From positions 294,853 through 358,852 of the forward strand of contig NZ_NJIH01000009.1 of NCBI RefSeq assembly GCF_002209565.1: 64,000 nucleotides of DNA, read 5' to 3'. The position numbers and the translations under genes were made by a program. Source of the DNA: Candidimonas nitroreducens. Lineage in GTDB: Bacteria > Pseudomonadota > Gammaproteobacteria > Burkholderiales > Burkholderiaceae_B. Shown piece after piece: positions 34,897 to 43,903 of this stretch; position 1 is the first letter of the stretch, and every line of letters starts with the position of its first letter. The notes below the pieces were generated by a model. It was given only the letters and a program-made list of their open reading frames with translations, was not told the origin of the DNA and did no database searches.

Positions 34897-35439
34897 CTAG
34901 TTTTCAAGCTTGGCCATGGAGCCGGTAGTGCGCCACCAGTGTTCGAGCCAGGCGATGGTGCCGCCTTTGGCGAGCAGATCCTGCAGCCCCTCGCGAACAG
35001 GAGGAAAGCTGTGCTCGATGCCGCGAGTGTGATTTATAAAAACCCCTGTCTGGAAGTTGGCTTCGATATCGTCGCCGTTTTCGCACAACAATGAAATGCC
35101 GTCACAGGGCGAAAGCACGCGCAAGCCTGTGCTGATTGCTTCGCGATAAGCCTGTACCGACATGGATTCGCAAAGCAGTCCCAGGCCGAGAGCCTGCATG
35201 GCAATGTAACCGGGCGCCTTCGACCCCATTCCGAAATTCCGGCCGGTAACGATCAGGTCGCCGGGTTTGCAGCGGGTGGAAAAGCCGGGGTCGGTTTCCT
35301 CGAAAAGACGGGGGATGAGTACCTTTGGATCGGTTTCCCGGGCCGTGACGAGGGATGCGGGAATGACGCCGCCTGGATGAGGTATGTTGTCTCCCAGCTT
35401 GTAGCAGCGCCCGCGAAGCGACCAGATGAACTCAGACAT
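34897..35439 (-). CDS. Aconitase-family small subunit (LeuD-like swivel domain)
   Basis: 180 residues. It resembles 3-isopropylmalate dehydratase small subunits: RCYKLGDNIPHPGGVIP at the start, and VTGRNFGMGSKAPGYIAMQALG in place of the usual NFGxGSSREhA loop. The GSK-AP variant is unusual and may change substrate specificity. The gene overlaps the large-subunit gene by 8 bases, indicating coupled translation. The pair hydrates or isomerises a hydroxy-tricarboxylate or dicarboxylate. Confidence 0.82.
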   Translation of the reverse strand: MSEFIWSLRGRCYKLGDNIPHPGGVIPASLVTARETDPKVLIPRLFEETDPGFSTRCKPGDLIVTGRNFGMGSKAPGYIAMQALGLGLLCESMSVQAYREAISTGLRVLSPCDGISLLCENGDDIEANFQTGVFINHTRGIEHSFPPVREGLQDLLAKGGTIAWLEHWWRTTGSMAKLEN

Positions 35440-36742
35440 AAGCCGTCTCCATCTGCTTTTGCAATGCCGTATCGAATGACAACTCGCGCGAGTCCGCGAT
35501 TTTTCCCAGCACGGCTGAAGCCGCCACTGTCATCGGGCTGCCCAGGAAGAGCTTCGCCTTCCTGGAACCGAAACGGCCCACATTGTTATTCGTGGCCGTG
35601 GAGATCGATACTTCGCCCGCGGCAACTGGGCCGACTACCGCGTCGTTGCAGGGGCCGCAGCCCGCCGGCAGGATCATCGCGCCGGCATCGAGAAAGATCT
35701 TTGCCAATCCATCTTCCGCCATGCGCTGGGTTGACCGTTCCGAGCCGGGTACGATGAACAGGCGTACGCCCGGTGCGACGTGCCGCCCTTTGATCAAGCT
35801 CGCCGCGCATAACAGGTCTTCGTACATGCCCGAGCCGCAAGATCCGATAAACGCATGATCCACGGGTGTGCCCACCACTTCGCTGACGTCGACCGAATTG
35901 CTAACCGCGCCCGGCAGTGCCACTTGCGGCTCGATGGCGGAAACGTCCATCTGGTAGCGTGCCTCGTAGTCCGCATCGGCATCGCTGAACACGGGTGTGA
36001 AGTCCATCTTCGCATGGCGCCTGCAGTAGGCCAGTACCTCTTCGCCCGGCGGAATGAAGATCCCCGCGGCCCGAAGCTCCACCGGGGTGCTGCACAGAGC
36101 CACTCTGGCGCCAAGCCCGAACTGATCCAGCTCGCCCGCGTATTCGAGCACCCGATAGTCCAGATCCATCGGAATCACACCACTCTTGATACAACGGGCC
36201 AGGTAGAAGCCTACGTCTCGGGCCTGCACACCCGATTTCAATTGGCCACTGATTTCAAGCAGCACCGTTTTCGGCACCTCGACCCATGTCGTGCCGGTCG
36301 CCAGCACGCGAGAGATTTCCGCGCCGGCCCTCAGACCGAATGCTCCGACTGCCCCCGAGTTGGCCGCATGGAAATCATTGTCGAAATAGAACATGCCGGG
36401 TAGTAATAGGCCTTGCTCTATGGGAAAGATATGGCCGTGCCCGCCCTGGCCGGCGTCGTAAAACTTGCCCACGCCCCACTGGGCGGCCGCCTTGCGGTTG
36501 AACGCGCCACGATCGGCGGCCCGCTGATTGCCGTACACGACGTCGTGGTCGGTCACCATCATCACTTTTTTGGCGGCGGTCAGGCGCGTGATCCCGATCT
36601 GGTCAAGTTTTTCTTTATTTTCGCGCACTACCACATCGTGAATCACTACCCGGTCGGGGTTGGGATACACGACGTCACCCGCACGAACGCCGGGGCGCCC
36701 GCTGGCTCGGCCCAGCACCTTTTCGACAGCCGTAAACCCCAT
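35432..36742 (-). CDS. Aconitase-family large subunit (LeuC/homoaconitase-like)
   Basis: 436 residues from the ATG at 36740-36742, with GGAG upstream. The three cluster cysteines are visible: Cys302 in IGSCGSGM, and Cys362 and Cys365 in AGCGPCND. Other conserved parts are MVTDHDVVYGNQRA and the EVPKTVLLEISGQL stretch. LeuC-type large subunits bind a [4Fe-4S] cluster. The companion small subunit is encoded next. The genomic neighbours (LysR regulator upstream, Bug protein downstream) indicate a catabolic rather than leucine-biosynthetic role. It differs clearly from LeuC/LeuD used in leucine synthesis. Confidence 0.84.
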   Translation of the reverse strand: MGFTAVEKVLGRASGRPGVRAGDVVYPNPDRVVIHDVVVRENKEKLDQIGITRLTAAKKVMMVTDHDVVYGNQRAADRGAFNRKAAAQWGVGKFYDAGQGGHGHIFPIEQGLLLPGMFYFDNDFHAANSGAVGAFGLRAGAEISRVLATGTTWVEVPKTVLLEISGQLKSGVQARDVGFYLARCIKSGVIPMDLDYRVLEYAGELDQFGLGARVALCSTPVELRAAGIFIPPGEEVLAYCRRHAKMDFTPVFSDADADYEARYQMDVSAIEPQVALPGAVSNSVDVSEVVGTPVDHAFIGSCGSGMYEDLLCAASLIKGRHVAPGVRLFIVPGSERSTQRMAEDGLAKIFLDAGAMILPAGCGPCNDAVVGPVAAGEVSISTATNNNVGRFGSRKAKLFLGSPMTVAASAVLGKIADSRELSFDTALQKQMETAYV

Positions 36743-36819
36743 GTCGCATCTCCACTCTATCGGTTGACGGATGAGTGGCAAAGTTTATGCCGTGGGTTTT
36801 TATTAGTGAATCAATACAA

Positions 36820-36847
36820 CGTTATGGAACAATAAGCGTTCGTTATG
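36820..36847. promoter_or_regulatory. Direct repeat CGTTATG before the aconitase operon
   Basis: CGTTATG occurs at 36820-36826 and 36841-36847, 21 bases apart start to start, so both fall on about the same helix face. It lies in the spacer between the LysR gene and the aconitase-family pair. It could be that LysR regulator's binding site, though LysR sites are usually inverted; a promoter element in the minus strand overlaps it. Confidence 0.3.
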
Positions 36848-36915
36848 CAGTATTGGCCTTCCCGGCAGATTCGTGGCGCTATTGAAACCGGGTTCTTGCT
36901 TCGTCGAGGCCTGGC

Positions 36916-37812
36916 TCACCACTCTACTGAGTTCAGCGCTTCGACAAAGATTCGTATAAACGCCTGCGACGGCTCGGAAAGCGTAAATCCTGAACGCGTG
37001 ATGACTTTCATGTCTCTTTTGATGATGGGATCGTGGACGGTTCTCAGAACCATCTGTGTGCCGGCGAGGGCGGGGCGGACACTGGAAGATACAATGGCTA
37101 TACCAAGGCCTTTTCTGGCCAGTTCGATCGCGGTCAGCAAGCTGCTGGGCGCGTAGATCGGAGTAAGCGCCCGGTCGATCTCCAGCAGCGTGTCATTTAC
37201 CGTGGCACGTGTCAGGCTTCCAGCGGACATGATGACTGGGCAGTGTATGACGTCGGCCCACGACACCCTGTTTTTATGGGCAAGGGCGTGGTCTGCCGCG
37301 CAAATCATCACCAGCTCGTCCTCGGCGATCGAGCGGCAATCCAGTCCCTTACTGGATTCCATGCCGAATCCCAGGCCGAATTCCACCTCGTTCGAGTGCA
37401 TTTCCGCAACCAGCCTTTCGTTGGTGCACTCGCGGAATACGGCAGTCACCCTGGGATAAAGATTATGGAACGATTTCAGCACGTCGGGCAGCAGCGTGGT
37501 GGCCAGAGTTGGCGTCAAAGCCAGGCTTACGCTGGAAGGGTAGTCGGTCAGTCCGCCTTTACCTATGGAAAGGATGGTTTTGGAGTCGTTAAGAATCCGT
37601 TCCGCGATGGGTAATAGCAGAAGGCCGTTGGCCGTGATATTCAAGTTCCGGGGTGTCCGTTCGGCCAGCTTGACACCCAGCTTTTCCTCCAGTTTTTTGA
37701 TCAGGATGCTTAATCCCGCCTGGCTGATATTGAGCTGGCTGGCTGCTTTGGAAAAGCTGCCCATGCGCACCAGGCACACGAATGCCTCTAACTGTCTGAT
37801 GTTTAAATTCAT
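36916..37812 (-). CDS. LysR-family regulator
   Basis: 298 residues from the ATG at 37810-37812; an upstream frame extends further but without signal. The HTH starts MNLNIRQLEAFVCLVRMGSFSKAAS with LNISQAGLSILIKKLEEK. The effector domain has TLATTLLPDVLKSFH. It is on the same strand as cluster E, 173 bases upstream of the aconitase large subunit gene, and is the probable regulator. A TATAAT at 37895-37900 lies upstream. Confidence 0.84.
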   Translation of the reverse strand: MNLNIRQLEAFVCLVRMGSFSKAASQLNISQAGLSILIKKLEEKLGVKLAERTPRNLNITANGLLLLPIAERILNDSKTILSIGKGGLTDYPSSVSLALTPTLATTLLPDVLKSFHNLYPRVTAVFRECTNERLVAEMHSNEVEFGLGFGMESSKGLDCRSIAEDELVMICAADHALAHKNRVSWADVIHCPVIMSAGSLTRATVNDTLLEIDRALTPIYAPSSLLTAIELARKGLGIAIVSSSVRPALAGTQMVLRTVHDPIIKRDMKVITRSGFTLSEPSQAFIRIFVEALNSVEW

Positions 37813-38056
37813 GACATGCTCTGGAAGCCTGACTTGGTCGAACCCAAAAACCATCAAAAGCTTCGACCCAGATCGAAAATCATGCCTGCATTTATATAAT
37901 GTGCGCTTACTGCTTACAATTTTCTATTGATGTGTTTATAAGGTGCAAACTGCGGCCGTGTCCAGCTTCGCTTGCCGTACTGCTTGTGCCATCGGTGCTT
38001 CGCTTGCGCTTTCGCGACTAATTTAGAATTGGAATCAGCTCACCAGGGGCCTGCTG

Positions 38057-39016
38057 ATGAACTCTACCGAGACCACGCCGCGTCCGTTCGAACTCGCCTG
38101 TCCGGATTTGTCCGCCGAGCGGCGCGGCAATACCGATACCGCCGGTGTCTGGCATTTCGATTCGGGCGAGCCCGGCAGGCCGGTCATGCTTACCGCGCTG
38201 GTGCATGGCAACGAGCTGTGCGGCGCCTGGGCGCTCAAGACCTTTTTGGGCAGCGGCCTGCAGCCGCGCCGCGGCACGCTGACCCTGGCCTTTTGCAATC
38301 TGGCGGCATTCGATCGCTTCGACCGCCAGGACTACCTGCCTTCGCGTTTCGTCGACGAAGATTTCAACCGGGTCTGGAGCCCCGACAAGCTGTCCGATCC
38401 GGGCAGCAGCGAGCGCCGCCGCGCCGTTGAAATCCGGCCCTGGGTAGAGCGCGCCGACTGGCTCATGGACTTCCATTCCATGTCCTTGTCCGAAGTGCCC
38501 TTGCAGATGTCGGGCGTGCAGCAGCGCAATATCGACCTGGCGCTGAAGCTGGGTACGCCCGCCACCATCATTGCCGATGCGGGCCACGCTGCTGGGGTAC
38601 GCATGCGCGACTACGGCCGTCACGGCGAGCCGGGCGAAAACGGCACGCGCTCTTTGCTGATCGAGTGCGGTTTCCATGGCGCGCCCGAGACGCGCGACGT
38701 GGCCATCGACCAGATGGCGCGCTTCCTGGTCGAGGCCGGCAGCGTCGATCGCGCCGACGTGCCGCCCGGCTGGTTCGCGCCCGACGCCCCGCGCCAGCGC
38801 GCGTTCAAGGTCACCGAGGCCGTGGCCACCCCCAGCGGCAGGTTCCGCTATGCCCAGCCCTGGAAAGGCCTGGAGATCCTGCCGGCCGGCACGCTCATAG
38901 GCTGGGAGGACGAACAGTCCGTGGTGGCGCCTTATGACGACTGTGTGCTGATCATGCCGGCGGCCAACTTGCGGCCCGGCGTGACCGTGCTGCGGCTGGC
39001 GCAGATCGTCGCTTGA
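38057..39016 (+). CDS. Succinylglutamate desuccinylase/aspartoacylase-family protein
   Basis: 319 residues. Zinc ligands are visible: His50 and Glu53 in ALVHGNELCG, and His140 in MDFHSMS. It belongs to the M14-like AspA/AstE family, which removes acyl groups from amino acids. The C-terminal domain (GWEDEQSVVAPYDDCVLIMP) is the usual beta-strand extension. It is followed 42 bases later by an M20 metallopeptidase. Both suggest amino acid deacylation; the substrate is unknown. Confidence 0.83.
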   Translation: MNSTETTPRPFELACPDLSAERRGNTDTAGVWHFDSGEPGRPVMLTALVHGNELCGAWALKTFLGSGLQPRRGTLTLAFCNLAAFDRFDRQDYLPSRFVDEDFNRVWSPDKLSDPGSSERRRAVEIRPWVERADWLMDFHSMSLSEVPLQMSGVQQRNIDLALKLGTPATIIADAGHAAGVRMRDYGRHGEPGENGTRSLLIECGFHGAPETRDVAIDQMARFLVEAGSVDRADVPPGWFAPDAPRQRAFKVTEAVATPSGRFRYAQPWKGLEILPAGTLIGWEDEQSVVAPYDDCVLIMPAANLRPGVTVLRLAQIVA

Positions 39017-39058
39017 GCATCGCCGCCTGTATATTTTTTGCCATGACCACGTGACCAC

Positions 39059-40240
39059 ATGACCAAGACATCCGACATGAATTCGCTTCCACGCTCCTCG
39101 GCATCGCCGGCCCGCGGCGCAGCCGACACCGAGCAACTGGTCGCCGGCATCCAGGAATGGATCCGCTGCGAATCCCCCTCGAATTCGCCGGCGGGGGTGG
39201 CCGCCATGGCAGAGCGGGTGCGGGCGCAGGCTGCTGCCGCCGGGTTGCGTACCGAAGTCACGCCGCTGGGCGAAGAGGTCGGGCCGCTGCTGTACGTGGG
39301 CAACCGCGCGCCCGATGACGGCCGGCCGGGCATATTGATTCTGGGCCATCTGGATACCGTGCATCCCATCGGCACGCTGCAGGAAAACCCATGCCGCATC
39401 GAAGACGACCGCCTGTATGGGCCGGGCGTCTACGACATGAAGGCCGGCATCTATCTTGCGCTGGCAGCCCTGGGCGGCCTGGCGCAGGCCGGTACTACGC
39501 GCCTGCCCGTGGATTTTCTCATGGTGCCCGACGAAGAGACCGGCAGCCACGCCTCGCGGCCTTCCATAGAGCGCTATGCGGCGCGCGCCAAATATGCCTT
39601 GGTGTGCGAGCCGGCGCGCCCCAACGGCGGCAAGTGCGTCACCGCCCGCAAGGGCACGGGCATGCTGCGCCTGGGGGTGAAAGGGCGGCCCGCGCATGCC
39701 GGCATGCAGCACGAGAAAGGCCGCAGCGCCATCCGCGAGATGGCGCACCAGGTGCTGGCGCTGGAAGCCATGACCGATTATCCCAGTGGCATCACGGTCA
39801 GCGTCGGCACGATCGCCGGCGGCACTGTTACCAACACCGTGCCGGCGCAATGCCGCTGCGTGGTGGATTTCCGCGTGCCGACCATGGGTGCCGCCGAGAC
39901 CGTGTTGCGCCGCATGCGCAGCCTGTGCGCCATCGGCCCCGATGTCGAGCTCGACATAGACGTAGAGCTGAACCGGCCGCCCATGGAAAAAACCCCGGCC
40001 TCGGCCGCTTTGCTGGCGCAGGTGCAAAGCTATGCGCAGCAGGCCGGCTTCGCGCTGGAAGACGCGCCCATGACGGGCGGCGGCAGCGACGCCAACTTTA
40101 CCTCGGCCATGGGCGTGCCCACGCTCGACGGCCTGGGTGCCGACGGCGACGGCGCGCATACCCTGCAGGAATACGTGCTGGTTTCCACCTTGTCGCAGCG
40201 CCGCGATTTCTGGTCGCTGCTATTGCGGCAGATGGAGTGA
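39059..40240 (+). CDS. M20-family metallopeptidase (ArgE/DapE/CPG2 type)
   Basis: 393 residues from the ATG at 39059; the ATG at 39077 is an equal alternative because neither has a clear ribosome site. The di-zinc motifs are GHLDTVHP, GPGVYDMKAG and VPDEETGS, as in carboxypeptidase G2 and ArgE. The lid domain has SVGTIAGGTVTNTVPAQCRCVVDFR. It probably removes an acyl or aminoacyl group from an amino acid such as acetylornithine- or folate-like compounds, or degrades dipeptides. It faces the TolC gene stop, with 8 bases between. Confidence 0.86.
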   Translation: MTKTSDMNSLPRSSASPARGAADTEQLVAGIQEWIRCESPSNSPAGVAAMAERVRAQAAAAGLRTEVTPLGEEVGPLLYVGNRAPDDGRPGILILGHLDTVHPIGTLQENPCRIEDDRLYGPGVYDMKAGIYLALAALGGLAQAGTTRLPVDFLMVPDEETGSHASRPSIERYAARAKYALVCEPARPNGGKCVTARKGTGMLRLGVKGRPAHAGMQHEKGRSAIREMAHQVLALEAMTDYPSGITVSVGTIAGGTVTNTVPAQCRCVVDFRVPTMGAAETVLRRMRSLCAIGPDVELDIDVELNRPPMEKTPASAALLAQVQSYAQQAGFALEDAPMTGGGSDANFTSAMGVPTLDGLGADGDGAHTLQEYVLVSTLSQRRDFWSLLLRQME

Positions 40241-40248
40241 TCTGCGGG

Positions 40249-41679
40249 CTACTGCGCGTCCTGCAGCCCCAGCTTTCCCAGACTTGCGGCCAGCTCGAAG
40301 CGGGCCGTCTTCCAGCCGGCCAGGGCCTGGATGCGCTGTTGCTGCGCATCGGCCAGGTCGCTTTGGGCGCGCAGCAGTTCCAGCAGGCTGCCCACGCCCG
40401 CCTTGTAGCGGCCCAGGGCAACGCGTACCGATTGCCGGGCGCTGGCCAGCAGCGATTCAGCGGTGGCCACGGCCTGCAGGCCGGAAGTGAAGGCCTCGTC
40501 GCTTTTCCAGACCTGTTGCGCTACCGATTTCCTGGCGTCGTCGAGTTCGGCCTGCTTGACCCGCACCTGGGCATCGGCCTCGTAGACCTGATGGCGGCGG
40601 CTGAAGCCGTCGAAGATCGGAATCGTGAGTTGCAGGCCGACGCTGCGGTTGTTGATGATCTGCCGGGTGGTGACTTCGTCGATGGGGGTGTCGCTGCGAT
40701 CGAGCGATGCGGTCAGCGAGAGCCGCGGGCGATCCTGGCTGCGTGCCACGTCGGCTTCGGCCCGCGCCGCCTTCAACTGGGCTTCGGCCTGGGCGATCTC
40801 GGGGTTGTGCGCCAGGGCCTGTCGCACCAGGCTGTCGACTGCGCTGCGGTAGTCGCTGCGGTGTTTGCCATGATCCACGGCCGCGGGCAGGCGCACGGGC
40901 GTGGCAGGATCCAGGCCCAGGGCCAGCGCCAGCGTGCCGATGGCGCTGCGCAGCCGGCTCTCGGCCTGGATGCGCTTGAGCGTGGCCTGTGAATAGGCGG
41001 TCTGCGCCTGCAGCTTGTCGGCCAGGGTTGCCGCGCCGGCGGCGAACTTAGCTTGGGCGATGTCGAAGCTTTCGTGGGCGATGCGTTCGGTTTCGCGGGC
41101 GGCGTCGCGCAGCGTCAGGTCGGTCTGCGCGTCATAGTAAGCATGCACGGTGTCCAGGAAGACGCTCTGCAGGGTGGCGTCGCGCGAGGCGTTCGCGGCG
41201 TTTAGCAGTTGGCGCGATTGCTCTAGGTGCGCGGCGCGCAGGCCGAAGTCGTACAACACCCAGTCCAGAGTCAGGCCCACCTGGGTGCTGCGCGTGTCCA
41301 GCGTCGACTCGTAGCCGGGCAGGTCGGTGTAGCTGACATGCTGGTGGATGCGCGCGATGCTGCCGCTGGCACTCAGCGTCGGCAGATAAGCAGCGCGGCT
41401 GACGCCCAGCGCGCCGCGCTGGGCCGCGATATAGGCCCAGGCCTTGCGCGTGCGCGGGTCGTGGCACAGAGCGCGCTGCACGGCGTCCAGCAGGCTGAGC
41501 GGGGCCTTGCCGGGGGTGGCAAAGGCGCAGGTCGCGGCGCCTTGCGGGCCGTCGCCGGATCCGCGCAGCCCGCCGGCCGCCAGTGTGTCGGGCGGTGTTG
41601 CCAGGCCGGCGGTCGCGGCCCGGGCCGGTGCGCCGGCGATCAATGCCGAGGCCAGGCAGAGCAGGGCGGCCCGGATCAT
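40249..41679 (-). CDS. TolC-family outer-membrane efflux protein
   Basis: 476 residues. The signal peptide is near LASALIAGAPARAATAG. The OEP repeats are seen in the two halves: AWAYIAAQRGALGVSRAAYLPTLSASGS and later HNPEIAQAEAQLKAARAEADVARSQDRPRLSLTASL. Such proteins form the outer-membrane duct of type I secretion systems. The start ATG overlaps the stop of the C39 ABC gene by four bases (ATGA). It is the last gene of the putative small-peptide export operon and would complete an envelope-spanning channel with the HlyD-type adaptor. Confidence 0.88.
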   Translation of the reverse strand: MIRAALLCLASALIAGAPARAATAGLATPPDTLAAGGLRGSGDGPQGAATCAFATPGKAPLSLLDAVQRALCHDPRTRKAWAYIAAQRGALGVSRAAYLPTLSASGSIARIHQHVSYTDLPGYESTLDTRSTQVGLTLDWVLYDFGLRAAHLEQSRQLLNAANASRDATLQSVFLDTVHAYYDAQTDLTLRDAARETERIAHESFDIAQAKFAAGAATLADKLQAQTAYSQATLKRIQAESRLRSAIGTLALALGLDPATPVRLPAAVDHGKHRSDYRSAVDSLVRQALAHNPEIAQAEAQLKAARAEADVARSQDRPRLSLTASLDRSDTPIDEVTTRQIINNRSVGLQLTIPIFDGFSRRHQVYEADAQVRVKQAELDDARKSVAQQVWKSDEAFTSGLQAVATAESLLASARQSVRVALGRYKAGVGSLLELLRAQSDLADAQQQRIQALAGWKTARFELAASLGKLGLQDAQ

Positions 41680-43901
41680 GGCGTGCTCGCCTCCACGGCT
41701 GCGGTTCCCGGCGCGGCGGGTGGCGCAGAAGGTGCAGACGCTGCGGATGGCATGGATGGCATGGACGGCGAGGAAGGCGCCGCATGCCGCCCGCTGTCGT
41801 GCACGATGCGTCCGCCCGCAAGCACGATGCGGCGTTCGGCGCTGGCTATGGTTTCCGGACGATGCGCCACGATCACGCGTGTCATGCGCAGTTGCAGCAC
41901 GGCGGCGTTGACCTGCTGTTCGCGCTGGATGTCCAGATGGCTGGTGGCCTCGTCCAGGAACAGCACGCGCGGCTGCTTGTAAAGGGCGCGTGCCAAGAGT
42001 ACGCGCTGCTTCTGGCCGCCCGACAGCACGGTACCCATGTCGCCCACCAGCGTGTCGTAGCCCATCGGCATGGCGGCGATGTCCTCGTGTATGGCGGCCA
42101 GCGCCGCACAGCGGCGGATGCGCTCGTGATCGGGCTGCACGTCGAAGCAGCAGATGTTCTCGGCCATGGATCCTGCGAACAGCACATCGTCCTGCAGCAC
42201 CGTGCCGGCCAGCCGGCGCATTGCCGCGGCGCCGAGCCGGCGCAGCGGTTTGCCGTCCACCAGGATTTCGCCCGACTCGGGCTGCAGCAAGCCGAGCAGC
42301 ACGGCGATCAACGTCGATTTGCCGCTGCCCGAGGGCCCGGTTATGGCGACCGATTCGCCGGGCTCGATACGCAGATCTATGCCGTCCAGCACATAGGGCT
42401 CCTGGTCGCCGTAGCGAAAGCGCAGGCCGCGCACTTCGATCGCCGGCTGCGGCCCGATCTCGGCGTCCAGTGCCGCCGCTTGCGCGTCGGGTTCGGGCGC
42501 ATGGAACACGATGTCCGCCAGGCGCTCGCCCTGCAGCTGCAGCATGCGCACGTCCACCAGCTTATCGAGCAGCGATCCGACGCGGCTGTCGAACTGGCCC
42601 TTGTAGGCATAGAAAGCGATCAACGCGCCCACGGTGAAGGCCCCGTCCAGCACCAGTTGCGCGCCCAGCCAGATGACCAGAATGTTCTCGATGCCGAACA
42701 GCAGGCCGTTCAGCGTCTTGTAAAGCAAGGTCAGCTTCTGCGTCGTCAGGTCGGCGTTGATCTGCTCGACCAGCAGCGCCAGCCATGCCGAACGGCGTTC
42801 CTGCTGGCGCTCGAACAGCTTGATCGTCCTGACCCCGCGCAGGGTTTCCAGCAGGTGCGTCTGCTGCTTGGCGGCGTGCACGATGCGCTCTTCGGTGGCG
42901 CGGCGCAGCGGCGCATACCATAGCCAGCGGCTTAGCGCATACAGCGCCATGGCGGCCACGGCGATCGCGGCCAGCGCCGGGCTGTACAGGAACATCAGCA
43001 GCAGCGTCACCACCGACATCACGCCGTCGAGCAGCGCTTCGACGAAAGAGGTGGTAAGCGTCTGCTGTATGGTGTCGATGGAACCGAAGCGCGACACCAC
43101 GTCGCCCAGGTGGCGCTTCTCGAAGTAGCTCACCGGCAGCCGCAGCAGGTGGGTGAATACATTGGCGCGCCACTGCACGTTCAGCGTAGTGCCGACATAC
43201 ATCAGCATCCAGCCGCGCGCGGCGCTGGTGGCCTGCTGCATCAGCAGCAGCAGACCGAAGCCCAGGGCCAGGGTGGCCAGCAGGCTGCGGTCGGCCGATA
43301 CCAGCACCTGGTCGATCACCCACTGCAGGAAAAAGGGGTTGACGACCGTGAAGACTTCCAGCGCCAGAGCCAGCAGCAGCACTTGGCCAAACGAGCGCTT
43401 CAGGCCTGTGACCGGGCCCAGCAACTGGCGCAGCCGCAGCGCCGGGCGAGCGGGCTCGCGCTCGAAGCCGGTGTCCGGCCAGAGTTCGAGCGCCACGCCG
43501 GTGAACGAGCGGGACAGCTCGTCCAGTCCGCATTTGCGGATGCCCGTCGCCGGGTCGTGGATCACGGCGTATTGCCGATTGACCTCGCGCAGCACGACGA
43601 AGTGATTGAAATTCCAATGCAAAATGCAGGGCAGCCGCAGCTTCGGCAAATTGTCCAGGTCGAGCTTCAGCGGGCGCGCGGCCAGTTTGAGCTGTGCGGC
43701 GATGTGCAGCAGGCCGGCCAGGGTCGCGCCTTTCAGCGATACCGGAAAGCGCGTGCGCAGTGCCGCCAGGCCGACGTGCCGGCCGTGGAAGCCGGCGATC
43801 ATGCCGATGCAGGCCAGCCCGCATTCGGTCGCCTCGGTCTGCAGCAGCATGGGCAGCCGGGTTCCCGAACCCAAAGAGAGTCGCGGCAGTCGTTCGAGCA
43901 T
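41676..43901 (-). CDS. Peptidase-containing (C39) ABC transporter for double-glycine leader peptides
   Basis: 741 residues from the ATG at 43899-43901, two bases after the HlyD stop. The N-terminal C39 domain has the full set: Gln21, catalytic Cys27 (QTEATECGLAC), His100 (LHWNFNHFVVL) and Asp116 (VIHDPATG). A six-helix membrane domain follows. Then comes the ATPase: Walker A GPSGSGKST near residue 520, signature LSGGQKQR near 626 and Walker B VLFLDEAT near 644. It cuts a leader after a Gly-Gly and exports the core peptide. The length matches colicin V/microcin exporters such as CvaB (about 700). Confidence 0.93.
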   Translation of the reverse strand: MLERLPRLSLGSGTRLPMLLQTEATECGLACIGMIAGFHGRHVGLAALRTRFPVSLKGATLAGLLHIAAQLKLAARPLKLDLDNLPKLRLPCILHWNFNHFVVLREVNRQYAVIHDPATGIRKCGLDELSRSFTGVALELWPDTGFEREPARPALRLRQLLGPVTGLKRSFGQVLLLALALEVFTVVNPFFLQWVIDQVLVSADRSLLATLALGFGLLLLMQQATSAARGWMLMYVGTTLNVQWRANVFTHLLRLPVSYFEKRHLGDVVSRFGSIDTIQQTLTTSFVEALLDGVMSVVTLLLMFLYSPALAAIAVAAMALYALSRWLWYAPLRRATEERIVHAAKQQTHLLETLRGVRTIKLFERQQERRSAWLALLVEQINADLTTQKLTLLYKTLNGLLFGIENILVIWLGAQLVLDGAFTVGALIAFYAYKGQFDSRVGSLLDKLVDVRMLQLQGERLADIVFHAPEPDAQAAALDAEIGPQPAIEVRGLRFRYGDQEPYVLDGIDLRIEPGESVAITGPSGSGKSTLIAVLLGLLQPESGEILVDGKPLRRLGAAAMRRLAGTVLQDDVLFAGSMAENICCFDVQPDHERIRRCAALAAIHEDIAAMPMGYDTLVGDMGTVLSGGQKQRVLLARALYKQPRVLFLDEATSHLDIQREQQVNAAVLQLRMTRVIVAHRPETIASAERRIVLAGGRIVHDSGRHAAPSSPSMPSMPSAASAPSAPPAAPGTAAVEASTP

Positions 43902-43903
43902 GT

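Noticed and set aside
38018..40159. A 713-codon open frame opposite the aspartoacylase and M20 genes
   Set aside because: It is the antisense shadow of two well-supported genes and has no family signature or ribosome site.
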